This document shows, one piece after another, positions 11,803 to 23,762 of a stretch of 64,000 nucleotides of DNA. A program made the translations under genes and the position numbers. The notes under the pieces are model-generated. The model was not told the DNA's origin and did not search any database. It saw only the letters and a program-made list of their open reading frames with translations. Origin of the DNA: Halocafeteria seosinensis (taxonomy: Eukaryota; Sar; Bigyra; Bicosoecida); the NCBI GenBank assembly GCA_001687465.1, contig LVLI01000196.1, positions 62,001-126,000 on the forward strand. Reading direction: 5' to 3'. Each line of letters begins with the position of its first letter. Position 1 is the stretch's first letter.

Positions 11803-13588
11803 TCAGTCCTCCTCTACGGGCCTAACGGAGGAAACTCCCAGGGGAAGCTCATCTGATCCCCCGAGCTTATAACCGGCATGCTTCTGTCTTTGGTCGGTGG
11901 AGCCGCTAGCACTTGCACCACTTTGACCTTCTTTAGAAGAAATACCGAGATCTTTTCGAATCCTTTGCAAGTTATTCTGCTTGTCACTTTCCGCTTTCTT
12001 CTTTCGTTCCTCCACTTTACTCTGCAATTCCGGTAGGTACACTTCATTATATTCTACGGAAGCCTCCTCTATCTGCACGACACCACATGGTGTGAAAGAA
12101 ATCATATGAATCATGTGTAATTAGATGCCTTGCGAAAATACTTACAGCTGCATACAAATCATCCATTCCCTCTCCCGTTGCAGCACTGAATCCAACGCAT
12201 CGCAGGTTCTGGTAAAATTCATCCAATAAGAGAGACATACTCCGAGTTAAATTATTAACATAGCTTTGATCTTGTTCAGCGTCCAATGCCTCCTGCACCA
12301 AGAATCACGCAGACGGTTTGTTCGTTTATTGCATCCCTTGGGAGCAGATACAATGACTCACCTGGAACGCTTCAAAGTCTTGCATCCACTCTAGCAAAAA
12401 CTCATGTCTCATTACGTCGATTTTGTTAAACACAACAATGAAGGGTAGCCGCTGCACATAGTAGCTCATCAGAGCATAGAAGATCTGTTGCACACCGTCT
12501 TAGTTTGTCATCAACTTACCGTTTTGTACAAAATACTACATGCATACAACATGTTACTCATGAACGTTACAGGATTGGCTGATCGAGGAGTGTCAACCAC
12601 ATAAATTAAGCATGTTGGGAGAGTTGCTGCAAGAGTGTCCGTAATGATGCTTCCTGATGCTGACCATGTAAATACTTCTATTTGTCCCGGTGTATCGACG
12701 AACAAATGGCTGCAGTGGTGATGTATTACACTCTCTAGCACACAAACAAATAGGTAATTCGTCAAGCCAAGTCTTACTCTAGTTGCTGTGAACGTTTCTC
12801 AACTATGTTAATAACTTGGTCAAATCGCGTCGAAAACAGATTCAAAGAAGTCATAATAGCTCCGTTGGGCCCTAACCCGTACTGTATTTTCACGACAAAA
12901 CGTTGTTATGGTTGTATTCGCGCTGCGAACGAGCCAAAGAGTCTTTTGGCAACAAAACTCGAATTCTTACTTGCTTCATGACGTTCTTATACTTGACTGT
13001 ATCTCTGATATCAATATTCGCTGGGTACGGCAACTTCGCCACAGCAGGGTCCAAATTCATCAAGTACGGCACTCGGTTCTGCCCATGAAAATGTGAATTT
13101 ATTCTCTGCAAAAGAGTCGTTTTGCCACTTCCAGCCATGCCTAGTACAATACAACAAATAGGGCTTTTGGCACTCTTTGGATTAGCTTGCGGTCCCTCCG
13201 AAGCAGATGTTCCAGCCCCCGATTCCTCCTCTTCTTCCTCATCTAACTCGAATGTTACACGCTGTTGTTCTCCAGGAGGGGCAGGTTGTCGTCGGCTCCC
13301 TTGCATGCGTCTGTGGACGCGCTCCACGGAGGCCTCAATATGTTCACCTTGGGCATGGTAAGGGGTTTGCTCCTGGGCTTCTTCACCGACTCCATAGGCG
13401 TCCACGTGCTGCTGCACCACTGCATCGTCCATTTGGCGCTGGGAGGGGGCTTTCACGGCACTCGGCATTTGGATAGGAGTCCCTCTGGAACCACTCTTTG
13501 CAGCCGTGGAAGAGGCTGTGGAGGTGGAAGGTGCTGCTGCCCCAGTAGAGGCAGCGCTGGCGCTACTTGTGCTGGAAGAGGAGCTCAT
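11803..13588 (-). CDS. GPN1: GPN-loop GTPase 1 (XAB1/Npa3 family)
   Basis: Six exons (12971-13588, 12778-12881, 12520-12709, 12362-12451, 12146-12292, 11803-12072) give 472 residues. GPN1 is an essential cytoplasmic GTPase needed for assembly and nuclear import of RNA polymerase II. Diagnostic motifs are the P-loop GMAGSGKTT (~residue 150), the family-defining GPN triplet in YGLGPNGAI (~210), switch motif [15 protein letters not shown] (~246) and NKID (~313). The joined exons restore SILYKT|RLPFIVV and [13 protein letters not shown] as in other members. The C-terminal coiled coil ([17 protein letters not shown]) is also typical. Unusual is a ~140-residue N-terminal extension rich in Ser/Ala/Thr and then Glu (DEEEEEES) before the GTPase core, which normally begins near the N-terminus. 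Confidence 0.93.
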
Positions 13589-13772
13589 TACGGCCTTCTT
13601 ATTTTATTTCTACTGAGTGAGTATACTGTGGCAATATGAAATCTAGGTGAATTGCAGCATGCTTGCTTTGCTGTGGACAGAAATATCATCAAATCACGGT
13701 CTTTAAGTGCTACTGGCTGGGCTATCTACCGGGTCGTACTCGTACAGTGCTAAGGACTTGTTGTATTATGAT

Positions 13773-16700
13773 CTAATATTTTACACTCTTCTTCGCCTGT
13801 GATTTCTCCTCCTGGAGGGCAGAGCCAAATACCTCATCTGGGACTGGTTGCTCCTCGACCTCGATCTCATTTTCATCCTTGGCAGCCTCTTCTTGCTTCT
13901 GTGATTGCTGCTCTTCGGCAGCAGTTTGGCCAGTTTTCCTTGCTATCTTGGCAGTTTGCTCTTCCAAACGCTGCATAGAATCACCTTCATGCTGTCGCTT
14001 CCCAACAAACCCAGCGGAAGCTTGCGGGATTTGTGAAGAGGCTTCTCTTTCAGCCTCTGCTGCCGCATCAGAGGGAGCTGAAGGCATATCAGTAAGCATG
14101 TCGGCAGCGGTAAAGTTCACGCTAGAGAATTGCATCTGGATGGTACGTTTGGTCCTCAACATATCTCTGTACGTCTCTTCATTACCATATTCGACCTCAA
14201 AGTCATGCCATTCTTTCCAAAACTGAGTATGAGTTCTTGGATCACACAGCTGCGAACAGTACTGCAAAATAGCACGAGCACGATCCACTTCACCCAGTTT
14301 TCGTTCCATCTTCATAAATCGCATGCACATATCAACCACTTGTTCATCTGGTAGTTTGTCAATAGCTTGCTGATAGATATCACGTGTGGATGTGACGCCA
14401 TAATACTCTTCAGCTTTCTCTAGCCATCTCAGAAATACGTCATACATGTCCTTCTTCGCATCGACAGCATCAACTGCTCGAGCTGTACATTAAGAAAACA
14501 GTCACAGGACATGTGCAAAAGCAGAAAAAGTCATGCTGTACCGAGAAAACAGTCCACGTACCATACACAGCCATAGCATGGCGTATTAGGCCATGATTTT
14601 CCTCCATTTCCGCGTATAGTAAATACAGTGGCTTAGCGTGTTCCGGTGGTACTTTTTCCACAGCTTGCTGCACAAAACCAAACATTAGGCCGTAATCACG
14701 AATTTCAGACAAAGACCACGTGAATCTAGCCATTCACGTACTTCGAAAAGATCCCGGGCTCGCTCCAGCTTCTTGCCTCCGTAGCGACTGACAAACTTTT
14801 TTAAGTAAGCTAGCCATATTTCTTGGACATGTGGATAGTCAAAAACGGCAATACCCTTTTCAAAAGCACGGAATGAGTCTTCAAAATATTTATGTTCTTC
14901 AAGATAGTCAGCGTAGTTTAGTATCATCTGAAATGGGAATAAATTAAGTACTCTTAAATACAAGGCACTGTGACAAAAACCTAAGATTAAAGATTAACGA
15001 CACTTACTTGTGGCGTTACGATTTGAAGGTCGATGGCTTCTTCATAGGCAGCTTTAGTGGAATCAATTGTTCCTAGTGATTCCTCCAAATCCAAGAACAG
15101 GCTCCATACCTTAACATTCTTGTGCAGTTTATCGGCAGCGGAATTAGGAGTTTTACCCCCGTGTCCAACCGTCTGTTTCCTATTTGTTCTGGCCCACGAT
15201 GGTGGTCTAACAGCTCGTTGCATTACTTCCCGTGCTTTCTGATAATTCCCATGACGTATTTCCATCTCTGCCCACTCACAATACACATTTGCTAGCTCAT
15301 CTACGGTCTTATAATTGCTATTCGTTGCCCGGTCAAACACAACTCTTGCGCTGTCCAAATCCTCGTGCTTTTCATAAAATTTTGCAAATGCTACCCATAA
15401 AGTGTAGGGCTTGCCTACCGCTTTCCATGGGTCTACAGTTTTAATAGCTTCAGAGTAACATGAGATAACCTTCTCGGCGTCATCTCTCTGAATGAAAATT
15501 TTTGCACGGTTGTGCCATTCGTGGACATTATGTGGGTTTTGACGAAGCAAAACCGAATTCAAGAGAACGGGTCGCCGATCCATGAGAAGTTCTAGCCGTT
15601 CAATTCGAAGATTCGTATCGTCCCCTTGCGCAGATAATTTATCAAGCTGATCCACGGAGTAGTCGTTAGGGTCAACTTGGGCGCTTTCTTCTTCGTCATC
15701 TCCCTGAGATTCCATTTTCGCTGTTAAAAGAGTCTCCTCAAATTGAGCGTAGGCATCGAAAATTGTACTGAAATCGCGAACAGTAATAACCGTCTGGATC
15801 CCTTCTTCATAGATATCACGAGCCTTCTCAAAACTACCCAAGCGAATGTAGTAATCTGCCAAATAGCACCATAGTTTTCCAACCTCGTCGGTAAATCGTC
15901 GCAATCCTGACCTTATAATTGGTTCGACATCTAGTGATTTTATTTCATGAGGGTGCTTGCTAACTACCTCACAGAGTTTCATCCACAGTTCGTGCTTCGT
16001 CTTGCCTTCTCGAGACTTAAAGTCCTCATCATTAACAATGATAGATAGTTGGTTGGCTGCTTCATCGTAATTACCAATTTCGAGCAAATATTCTACGTAT
16101 CGTTCACGGTGAGAGCTATCGAATTGCATCAACCTTCGGAAGACACGAACCGCCGTTTCCCATACACCAGACTGTTCGACGAACTTGGAGTAGAGAGTCC
16201 ATATTCGCTCGTGTTGAGTTATAGGTAAACTTTGTAGGGCTCTGTCAAATGTTCTCCTTGTCTTTGTTATCAACCCTTGCTTCATTAAGAAGTCACAATA
16301 GTCCAGCCTGCACATCGCAAAGAAAGTGTAACTAGTTGCTGCGCCACTCATGCAAGACGAGCATCCCAGCCGTACCAAATGCGAGGCATCCGATGCAAGT
16401 ACACAAGCGCTCGGTCAAATGTATTATTTACTACTTCGTACGCAGGATCAGTTGGGCACTTCTTGCGAACCTGCAACACCAACGAAATTCACGTGTTCAT
16501 CCCATGGACAGTGTCAAAGTGTTAACTGCTTACTTGTCTCATTCTGTCGTGCAAGTACGCTCTCCAGAGCTTGTAGCTTCCCGGCAAATGTTTGACAGCT
16601 CTCTCGTAGATGACATTTCGAATTTTGGAAGACGAATTCTGCTTTGCTTTAATATATTCCCACCAAGGACTGAGTGAATAAGGGGCTCGACTGACCTCTT

Positions 16701-16803
16701 CCTCATGCGCCAAGTCCTCATCTTGCTCCAAGAAAGCCTGGATCTGGCCCATGAAATCTCCACTGAAGGAGCCACCATTCGTAGTTTCTACTGTAGTTGC
16801 CAT
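13773..16803 (-). CDS. SYF1: Pre-mRNA splicing factor SYF1 / XAB2
   Basis: Six exons (16534-16803, 16376-16470, 15008-16307, 14742-14927, 14562-14667, 13773-14482) encode 888 residues, about the usual family length. SYF1 is an all-helical HAT-repeat scaffold of the NineTeen/Prp19 complex in the spliceosome, and also acts in transcription-coupled repair. Family blocks run in order: LPGSYKLWRAYL, MPRIWLDYCDFLMKQG (across a junction), TRRTFDRALQSLPITQHERIW, GLRRFTDEVGKLWCYLADYY, RPVLLNSVLLRQNPHNVHEW, VTPQ|MILNYADYLEEHKYFE and EHAKPLYLLYAEMEE. The C-terminus is Glu/Gln-rich. The start MATTVETTNGG is the first Met in frame before the conserved region. It is divergent from BCKDH E1-alpha. Confidence 0.95.
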
Positions 16804-17242
16804 TTTGGCTATAACTCCACGGGTATGATAATAAAAAGCATGGGAAAATGGCCCACGACAAAACAAACTATGGATTTGTGATCTCTCCACACCCACTTCT
16901 GTGGGCTGTAAATTCAGTTTCTGCGTGTGTTAGAAGAGCAGGATACTATTTGGGACTATCTGAGCCTCTTAATTGACCAATTCTCCGACTCTGTGTGCGT
17001 ATACAGCCACGAAAGCACTGCAAATGGGGCAAACAAGACCACAATTTCTGAGTGAAACAATTGTTTGCTTCCTACTGTAGCCACAACTTGGCCCACAAGT
17101 TTTCCGAGCAGCCTTCACTAAGCCCATACACGATGAACTGTATGTGTTGAGCGTATTCACAATCTTTGGTATCCATTGTTCTTCTTTTTACCTCGTCCTT
17201 CTGTAGAGAAAAGAAGAAGCACGCGTGTAGACAAGGCATATC
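16804..17242. promoter_or_regulatory. Divergent promoter region, SYF1 / BCKDHA
   Basis: About 440 bases between two divergent starts. A 52-codon Cys-containing minus-strand frame ending near 16969 was considered and not accepted, because it matches no known family. No clear core promoter element was identified. Confidence 0.4.
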
Positions 17243-18801
17243 ATGTTGGTCCGACGTGCTGTCTCTGTTGGCTGCAGATCTTTCAAGCCTATTATTAAAC
17301 CAAAGACGGCATGTCCCGCAGTTATCAACTCCTTTGGAGCAAGCGTAAGTCCTGTATTATCTACTGTTCACAGCGGATATTCGTATGGAAATGAAATGGA
17401 GTCGTTTTGGACGCCTGCAGAATGTGGGACAGTATGCGTTCCGAGCCTTGTTCAGCACGGAGGAATATGGTATGTCACTGAATATTGGGTGGAGTTTTCT
17501 CTCCGTATCGTACTCTTATATGGCTGTTATCGGTATTATTTCTTTGTTTTTCTGTTTGCAGCTGAGTTTCCTGGGAACGTCAAGCTCAAAGTGGTGGATT
17601 CACTGGATACGCATCCGCCGGATCAACAAGAGAAATATCCAGTCTACCGCCTATTGAATCCTGATGGGACATTGAGAAACGGTGTTGATGGATCCAAGTT
17701 TGACAAGGATGAACTCTTGAAAATGTACACGTATATGAGCCGTGTACAAGCGATGGATACTGTCTTCTACGATGCGCAACGGCAAGGGCGGATCAGCTTC
17801 TACATGCAGGTATGAAGCCCTTCGGTCGCTCTTCCGCTGCTCGACATTTCAGATACGGTACTTTTTTGTTTTCGCTATAGCAGAATTCGGGGGAGGAAGG
17901 TGCCCAGGTTGGAAGTGCAATGGCACTGCGGTCAGACGATCCGGTGTATGCACAATATAGAGAGGCTGGTGTTCTTATGTGGCGTGGCTTTACACTCCAA
18001 ATGATGGCGGATCAGTGCTTCTCAAATAAAGATGACCCAGCCAAGGGGAGACAGATGCCAGTGCACTACGGCAATCGGTCGTTGAATGTTCAAACCATAT
18101 CGTCTCCTCTTGGCACCCAGATTCCCCAGGCTTCTGGCGCTGCGTACGCACTGAAAGGCACCGGTAGATGCGTGATTTGCTACTTCGGGGAAGGAGCGGC
18201 GTCTGAAGGTGATTTCCATGCAGCTCTGAATTTCGCATCTACCCTCGGTGGTCCGGTGATCTTCTTCGTGAGGAATAATGGCTATGCTATTTCTACTCCT
18301 TCCTCAGAACAGTACGGAGGCGACGGTATTGCTCCCCATGGAGTAGGATATGGGATGCATACTTTGCGCGTAGATGGAAATGATATTCTTGCAGTGAAAG
18401 AAGCAACTGAACGTGCGCGAGAGATCGCTGTAGGTCAACAGAGACCAGTTCTTGTGGAGGCGATGACGTACCGCGAAGGCCACCACTCTACTTCTGACGA
18501 TTCCACCAGATATCGCTCTGCTGATGAAATCAACTACTGGAAAGAGACAAATAATCCGATAGTGCGAATGAGGAAATTCCTTTTGAGCCAAGGCTACCTC
18601 ACAGAAGAAGAGGATAAGAAGATGTTAAAACAAGAGCGGAAAGATGTATTAACGGCACTGAATACCGCGGAAGCAAAGGAAAAGCCTTCTGTTGAACATT
18701 TGTTCGGCGATGTGTATGATGTCAAACCGCTGCACCTTATTCAGCAAGAGACAGCACTCCATGCTCATATGGAGAAATATCCAGATGAATATAAGAGTTA
18801 A
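17243..18801 (+). CDS. BCKDHA: Branched-chain 2-oxoacid dehydrogenase E1 alpha subunit, mitochondrial
   Basis: Four exons (17243-17344, 17421-17469, 17562-17809, 17884-18801) encode 438 residues. With E1 beta and ThDP it decarboxylates the keto acids of Leu, Ile and Val in the mitochondrial matrix. The N-terminus (MLVRRAVSVGCRSFKP) is basic and Ser-rich, like a mitochondrial presequence. Conserved blocks are DSLDTHPPDQQEKYPVYRLL, GEEGAQVGSAMAL, YREAGVLMWRGF, SSPLGTQIPQASGAAYA and the ThDP-binding GEGAASEGDFHAALNFAS...NNGYAIST (~235-265). The phosphorylation loop REGHHSTSDDSTRYRS (~330-345) keeps the serines that BCKDH kinase modifies in animals and plants, so kinase control is plausible. The very small exon 2 (49 nt) is required to keep phase. 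Confidence 0.95.
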
Positions 18802-20193
18802 ACGGGAAGTGTACTTCGTTAAGACCAACCACTCCAAAGGAATGTAGACGACTCAATGGATACAAGAGTAAAATACACCGATAAAAGTAACTCACCGATC
18901 TGCAAAGGGTTGGGACGCTACTTGAAAGTCTTCAAATTGAAACCCTGTTACAACGTGTTCTGGTGTGGGTCAATAATGCTTCCGTTCACGTTACGTTACA
19001 TCTTACACCCATGGGTCATTGCATCACCGGTTAAGATGCAGTTGTAGGTCACGGTAGGTAACGATTCCCAGTAACGTTCACCCAAGCACCTAGCCCTCAG
19101 GAAGAATGGGCAAGACAGAGGACTTGCAGAACACAGAACAAAGGGGTTCGGAGTTTAGTGCTCGGTATGCAGCACTACTCCGACTTCATATTCAAAAACC
19201 CGGAAGTTCGCAAACGTAAAAGCATTTTGAAGTGTTCATAGTTTTTTCGTTCCAAAGCACATTCCAGCCCCACCTGCTACTGTACCTAAGAATACATGCT
19301 CTGGGTTCTTCGTTTGCAATGAGTCAACCGAGTCAACGAGTCATTGGAAGGATCCTAATCCCCACAGTTTTTTTCTGTGTCAGAATGTATAGAAGGCATG
19401 GTTTGTCCCTCCTTTGCCTTCTACATGTGTTAGAGAAACGCTTACACGGTAGAATTCACAGTACCGTTGAGTGGGACGTGGGAAGTGCGGCTCTTGGACT
19501 GTACTCAAGCTCGAGCTACGCCAGCTAGCCAGAATACAAAGAGTACGTACTTTCTTGACTCTATTCCTTGTATGTGAACCATACGGTTGTAGTTTCTAGT
19601 AAACAATAACTGTATTGATTCCCGAGGTTGTATTGTCCTCGGGGATCAGATTCCACGAGAAGCGAGCTCGTATTGTTGCAAGAGCCAAGGCGTCGGTTAT
19701 GCTTTCGCCGTAGTCGCGTGTTCCCGCCAGAAAATCCTCCGTCCGCGTTCTCGATCTCAAAGATGTGTTCATCGAGGATAGTGGTGCTTGTTTCAATGTT
19801 TAACCAAGCGTCACCAATAAAGCCGAATTGACCGCCCTGTACTGCGTCGCGGAGATATAACGGGAGGAAGACGGCTTAACGCCCGCAGGCGACAGCAAGG
19901 GGATCCAGTTCACTGACTCCTCAACAACCTGTCAATCTTTCCTTGCCTTGACTCCGGCGTTAAAGTTGAAGTGAGCCAGTGCTCCTTGTTGACTCGACTT
20001 GTTTTGTTTACTCTAGCTAGAGTGAGAACGTTGAGTCTGCCAGCACCCGTAAAGTAGCTTCCCGTGCTGGTATCCCCGTCTGGCACATTCTCACCGTTTA
20101 GAGAAAGCGCCATTGCCTGTGTTAGTATTCTCCGCTCCAGGAGTCTCTGCTTCACGGCCTCTTGTTCTTCCTAGTTTTTGGGGTTTTTGACTT
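18802..20193. other. Long intergenic region upstream of the homeobox gene
   Basis: This is the largest gap outside the accessory region (~1.4 kb). It contains a hairpin-capable inverted repeat at 19621-19643 (CCCGAGG, 9-base loop, CCTCGGG). Several protein-like minus-strand frames lie between 19561 and 20113, but they shift frame and contain stops, so no gene was modelled. The region probably holds regulatory DNA for the TALE gene, a degraded gene, or both. Confidence 0.4.
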
Positions 20194-23100
20194 ATGACTA
20201 TGGACTCTCTATTGATGGACGATATTTGCGAGCTCAAGTTCCAGGTACTAAAATGACGTTTCTCTCTGTTGCTTGTTTTGTGTTTTTGAGAAGAACGGGA
20301 GAAAAGCGGGGTGGTGGACGCACTGGGGTGAAACTCACTCTCAGTCTATGAGTCTGTGGGAGCATACCTGTTGACTCGGATGTATCCAAATCACTTCCGC
20401 TTGATATTCGACTCTTCCATGTTGTTTGGACTCTCTTTGATAGGAGTGCTGAAGCCATAATACCATGGGGCCTTCCAGACGATATTCCGCCATTCTGTTT
20501 GCGGGATAATCACACACGGGAAATTCTGTGATGATAACCGTTCCTAATGTTGTTCCCGCTTCTTACTTTGCAGGGCGAGCATCAACAGAATGGCATAACG
20601 ATGGACAATAGCTCATCCAGCTCGACGAGGACAAGGGACGACGAGAGTCAGGATCGCGACAACAAGCCAGCTCATTATGAGGAGAGCCTTGAACCCGATT
20701 CGACATCCATATGGGGCTCCAGGGCGAGCCTGGTAGACGGTTGGCATAAGTCTCCCACTAGTATTCACGAATCGAAATCATCTGCACCTAGCAGCAGCAG
20801 CAGTAAGTCAAGCATTCCACGCTCACTCGACAGTAACCACGACGTCTTACGTGCAACTCACAGACTGCCGGGACGCTAGCGTTGATGCACTTCCGCCTAC
20901 TACCGCACCGAGAAAAGGAAGGCCCTTCGAGGATGAATTTGGTTCTTCTGCTTTCCCTCCATTTGAAAGGAGCAATGACTCTACCTCGTTGGAACCACCC
21001 TCTGCGGAACACGGAGTCAGAAACAGCCAAGAGGTGCCGGTAGAGTGTATGTCTTGGATTATTCTAACGCTCGGGATTTTATGCTCCATGTAGGCATTGG
21101 TTGTTTACTTGTTTCGCTGCAGTTCAAAGTGGTGAGAGCATTCCCCAGCAAAATGTTCAGCCAGCAGGGCACTCCAGCGGCACTACAGGTAAGTCCTTGT
21201 CAAGCCTGGTATTAGTGTGTGTTCCGACCTTCTGTGCGATAAAACGATCGAAATAGATGTGTAAAGTGTTGAGGGGCCTTATGATGTATTAGCAAGGGTA
21301 CAACATCCTTCCCTGGAGGCATCTATCCAACCCTTGGCATAGGGGCGCGCGCCAAAAAGGGCTGTTTTCCGCATCTGGTGTCTTTTTTGTCGTTTTCTTG
21401 ATCACCGGGCGGACGTTTTGCTTACCCCGCTGCTCTTCCGTGCCTTGCGCAGAACAATCGCTCGGACAGAATTGTCGTGGTCCTCGTCAAACGTTGGTGA
21501 AGCAGACGCTACAGCATGCATCTATACCAGCAAATGTCTCCATAGAGCCGCAGTCGATACCAACTACGTCCGTTGATTTGTCCTCTTCGGGCTTCACGAG
21601 ACCTGGTGTCCGTAAAGACAGCTCCACCCACGAATCTGGAAGGACTTTCACGCCCATCGCAGCTTTCCCGGCATTCGGACAAGACGAACGAGCATTGCCA
21701 AGGCAGGGCAACAACCTATACAGCTCCAGTAGTCTCCGGACCGTCTATCCACACACTCGACTTTACGGTAGCCTGTTCGATGAGTTAATTAACTCAGACG
21801 TGATGGACAATGCTGCCTGGGGCACACGGGCCCAACCCACTCACTCACACAGAAACCTAGCTAACAACGCTACCGCTTTCCATGCTCCCGGAGCCGCACA
21901 ATTGCATGTACCTCATATGTCAGCAACGACAGCGCCCTACAGCACGCCCTCCTCAGGGCTGACCACTTCTCAGCAGCACGCTCTGAACACCCTGAACACC
22001 GAAAGCATGGGCCAACAGAGTGCCACCGAACAACAAGCCGAAATGCTGGCGCAACAGAACACGATACATTCAAAAGAAATTATCGAAACTCTTTCTGGGC
22101 TCAAGCATGGAAAAGGAACCCTGGAAGACCCAACACTGACTCTCGGAGACTCAACAGAGACGCCAACGCCTGTGGCATCGGCTTCGGCTTCAACCCCTTC
22201 CAAACATTCTTCAAGGGGTTCTAGAAAAAGGTCAAGAAAATCATCGACCCAGCTTGATGATGCTGTTGTCGATCCAGACAAAGATGTGGTTTTCGAAAAG
22301 CCAGAAAACTTCACCCCGCATCCAAACGTAAGTGTGTCTACTCGTTTGAATGTTTCCACCCCGTGTTTCTAGAACTTCGCTTCCTTCCCAAACGCGCAGT
22401 TACCCGAGGGTTACTTAACAGAACTGAAGCTCACCAAAGGGACAAGAAGATTGCAACCTCAGCAAGTAGCTATACTAAAATACTGGATGGCAGACATTAA
22501 GCATTGGTCACATCCATATCCTGACGAAAACGTAAGAACAATACATCAGTGTAGGTCTGTTTTCGCCGCTGCAGTACTCACGCGTGGCTACGAATTTTGG
22601 GACTGCAGGAAAAGAAGAAACTTGCAGAGCGATGTAACATGTCGGTTACCCAGGTGTCTGATTGGTTCCGCAATGAACGGAAAAGGGTATGGCTCCCCCT
22701 ACAGCGTACTCAATCCAGTACGGGGTCATCACCAACTCCCAGCTCCAGTCGTTCTTCAAATTCTGCAACATCAGGCAAGAAAGCGTCCCGGAAATCCAAG
22801 AGAGGGACTGCAAGTGCTGCTGCTTCCGTGGACCAGACCCACAGTCTTCCAGCTGCCACTTCCAATAGCCACGCATATTTCGCCGACTATTTACAGCAGG
22901 CAATTCCTACGGGAATGCGTCCATTAGAACCTTCTCAGGAGCCCGGGGCGGTTGCACTGAATGTAGATAATGCTGCGGAGCGACCGGGTGTCTCGACAGC
23001 AACGGCACCGAGCGGGTATCAGAGGTATACTGCGACAATGGGGTACCCGCCTTTGAACTTTGCGGGTGGTGCTCCGTCGAATGGAGGCGGCGTTACTCAA

Positions 23101-23304
23101 GACTTCCGTAGTCCCACTCTTTATGTTCCAGGAAACGAACGAGCTGGTGCAACTGATCTCCAACCAGGGATGTATTCTTACGCGACAGCGTCCATGTATC
23201 AACCCCAGGGTCAGATACAGCATTCAACGTCTGCACTAAGCACTGGTATGACTGCACAATATCTCCCGCAGCCTCCTTCCAATGGTGGATCAAAACAGGG
23301 TTGA
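20194..23304 (+). CDS. TALE-class homeodomain transcription factor
   Basis: Seven exons (20194-20244, 20574-20802, 20864-21046, 21123-21188, 21453-22327, 22400-22531, 22609-23304) add up to 743 residues. The homeodomain lies at about 480-540 and is formed only when exons 6 and 7 are joined. Helix 1/loop carries the TALE three-residue insertion with the signature SHPYPDE, and helix 3 is VSDWFRNERKR (family VxNWFxNxRxR). Asp replaces the usual Asn in the W-F-x-N context, one residue before the Trp. The ~470-residue N-terminus is Ser/Thr/Gln-rich and disordered, with a basic GSRKRSRKSS stretch just before the domain. The C-terminus (after ~545) is Ser/Gly/Pro/Tyr-rich. In algae and plants TALE proteins control the haploid-diploid switch; whether this one does is inference. 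The first exon (17 codons) is less certain. Confidence 0.85.
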
Positions 23305-23762
23305 AACTACCTACACTAGAATATAATAGTGATAGGTGGCGCTTGGTCCATGTTGATCAGTATCGAGTCGCCGCCGTTAGCACAACTTGACTGAGCCACG
23401 ATGGTTCTTCTGAACCTAGTAATGCACATTACGGTTTCCCGCCCTGCCAACATTCGTCAATGTATCCACGCAATATTTTCTAACGTAGTAACCTTCTGTT
23501 GCATTCCCCTTGATATTGTGGGCAAGAGTCATAGACTCAGGCTTTTTACAGGTACATACTATCATACCGTAGCCCCCTGGGGGTCTGTATTCAGCTTCAA
23601 CTATAGTAAGTGCAGGCTACATACGCTGTATTCAGCCTTGCGAATAGAATTGATATCCGGACTGATAACCCCAGAACCTCCAGTGCAAGGAATTGCTACT
23701 CCTTCCCAGGGTCATTCTCGATAGCGTCACTGTAGTAACCCCAATTAGCCAGACCAAGGACA
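23305..23762. other. Intergenic, TALE gene / FAAL gene
   Basis: About 460 bases between two plus-strand genes. No repeat, RNA gene or convincing coding frame was seen. It is expected to hold the 3' UTR and the next promoter. Confidence 0.4.

Noticed and set aside
16969-17160. Short minus-strand frame with CGPSCG and CPIC
   Set aside because: It looks faintly like a zinc ribbon but matches no family known to me, and a bridging intron would be only 28 nt.
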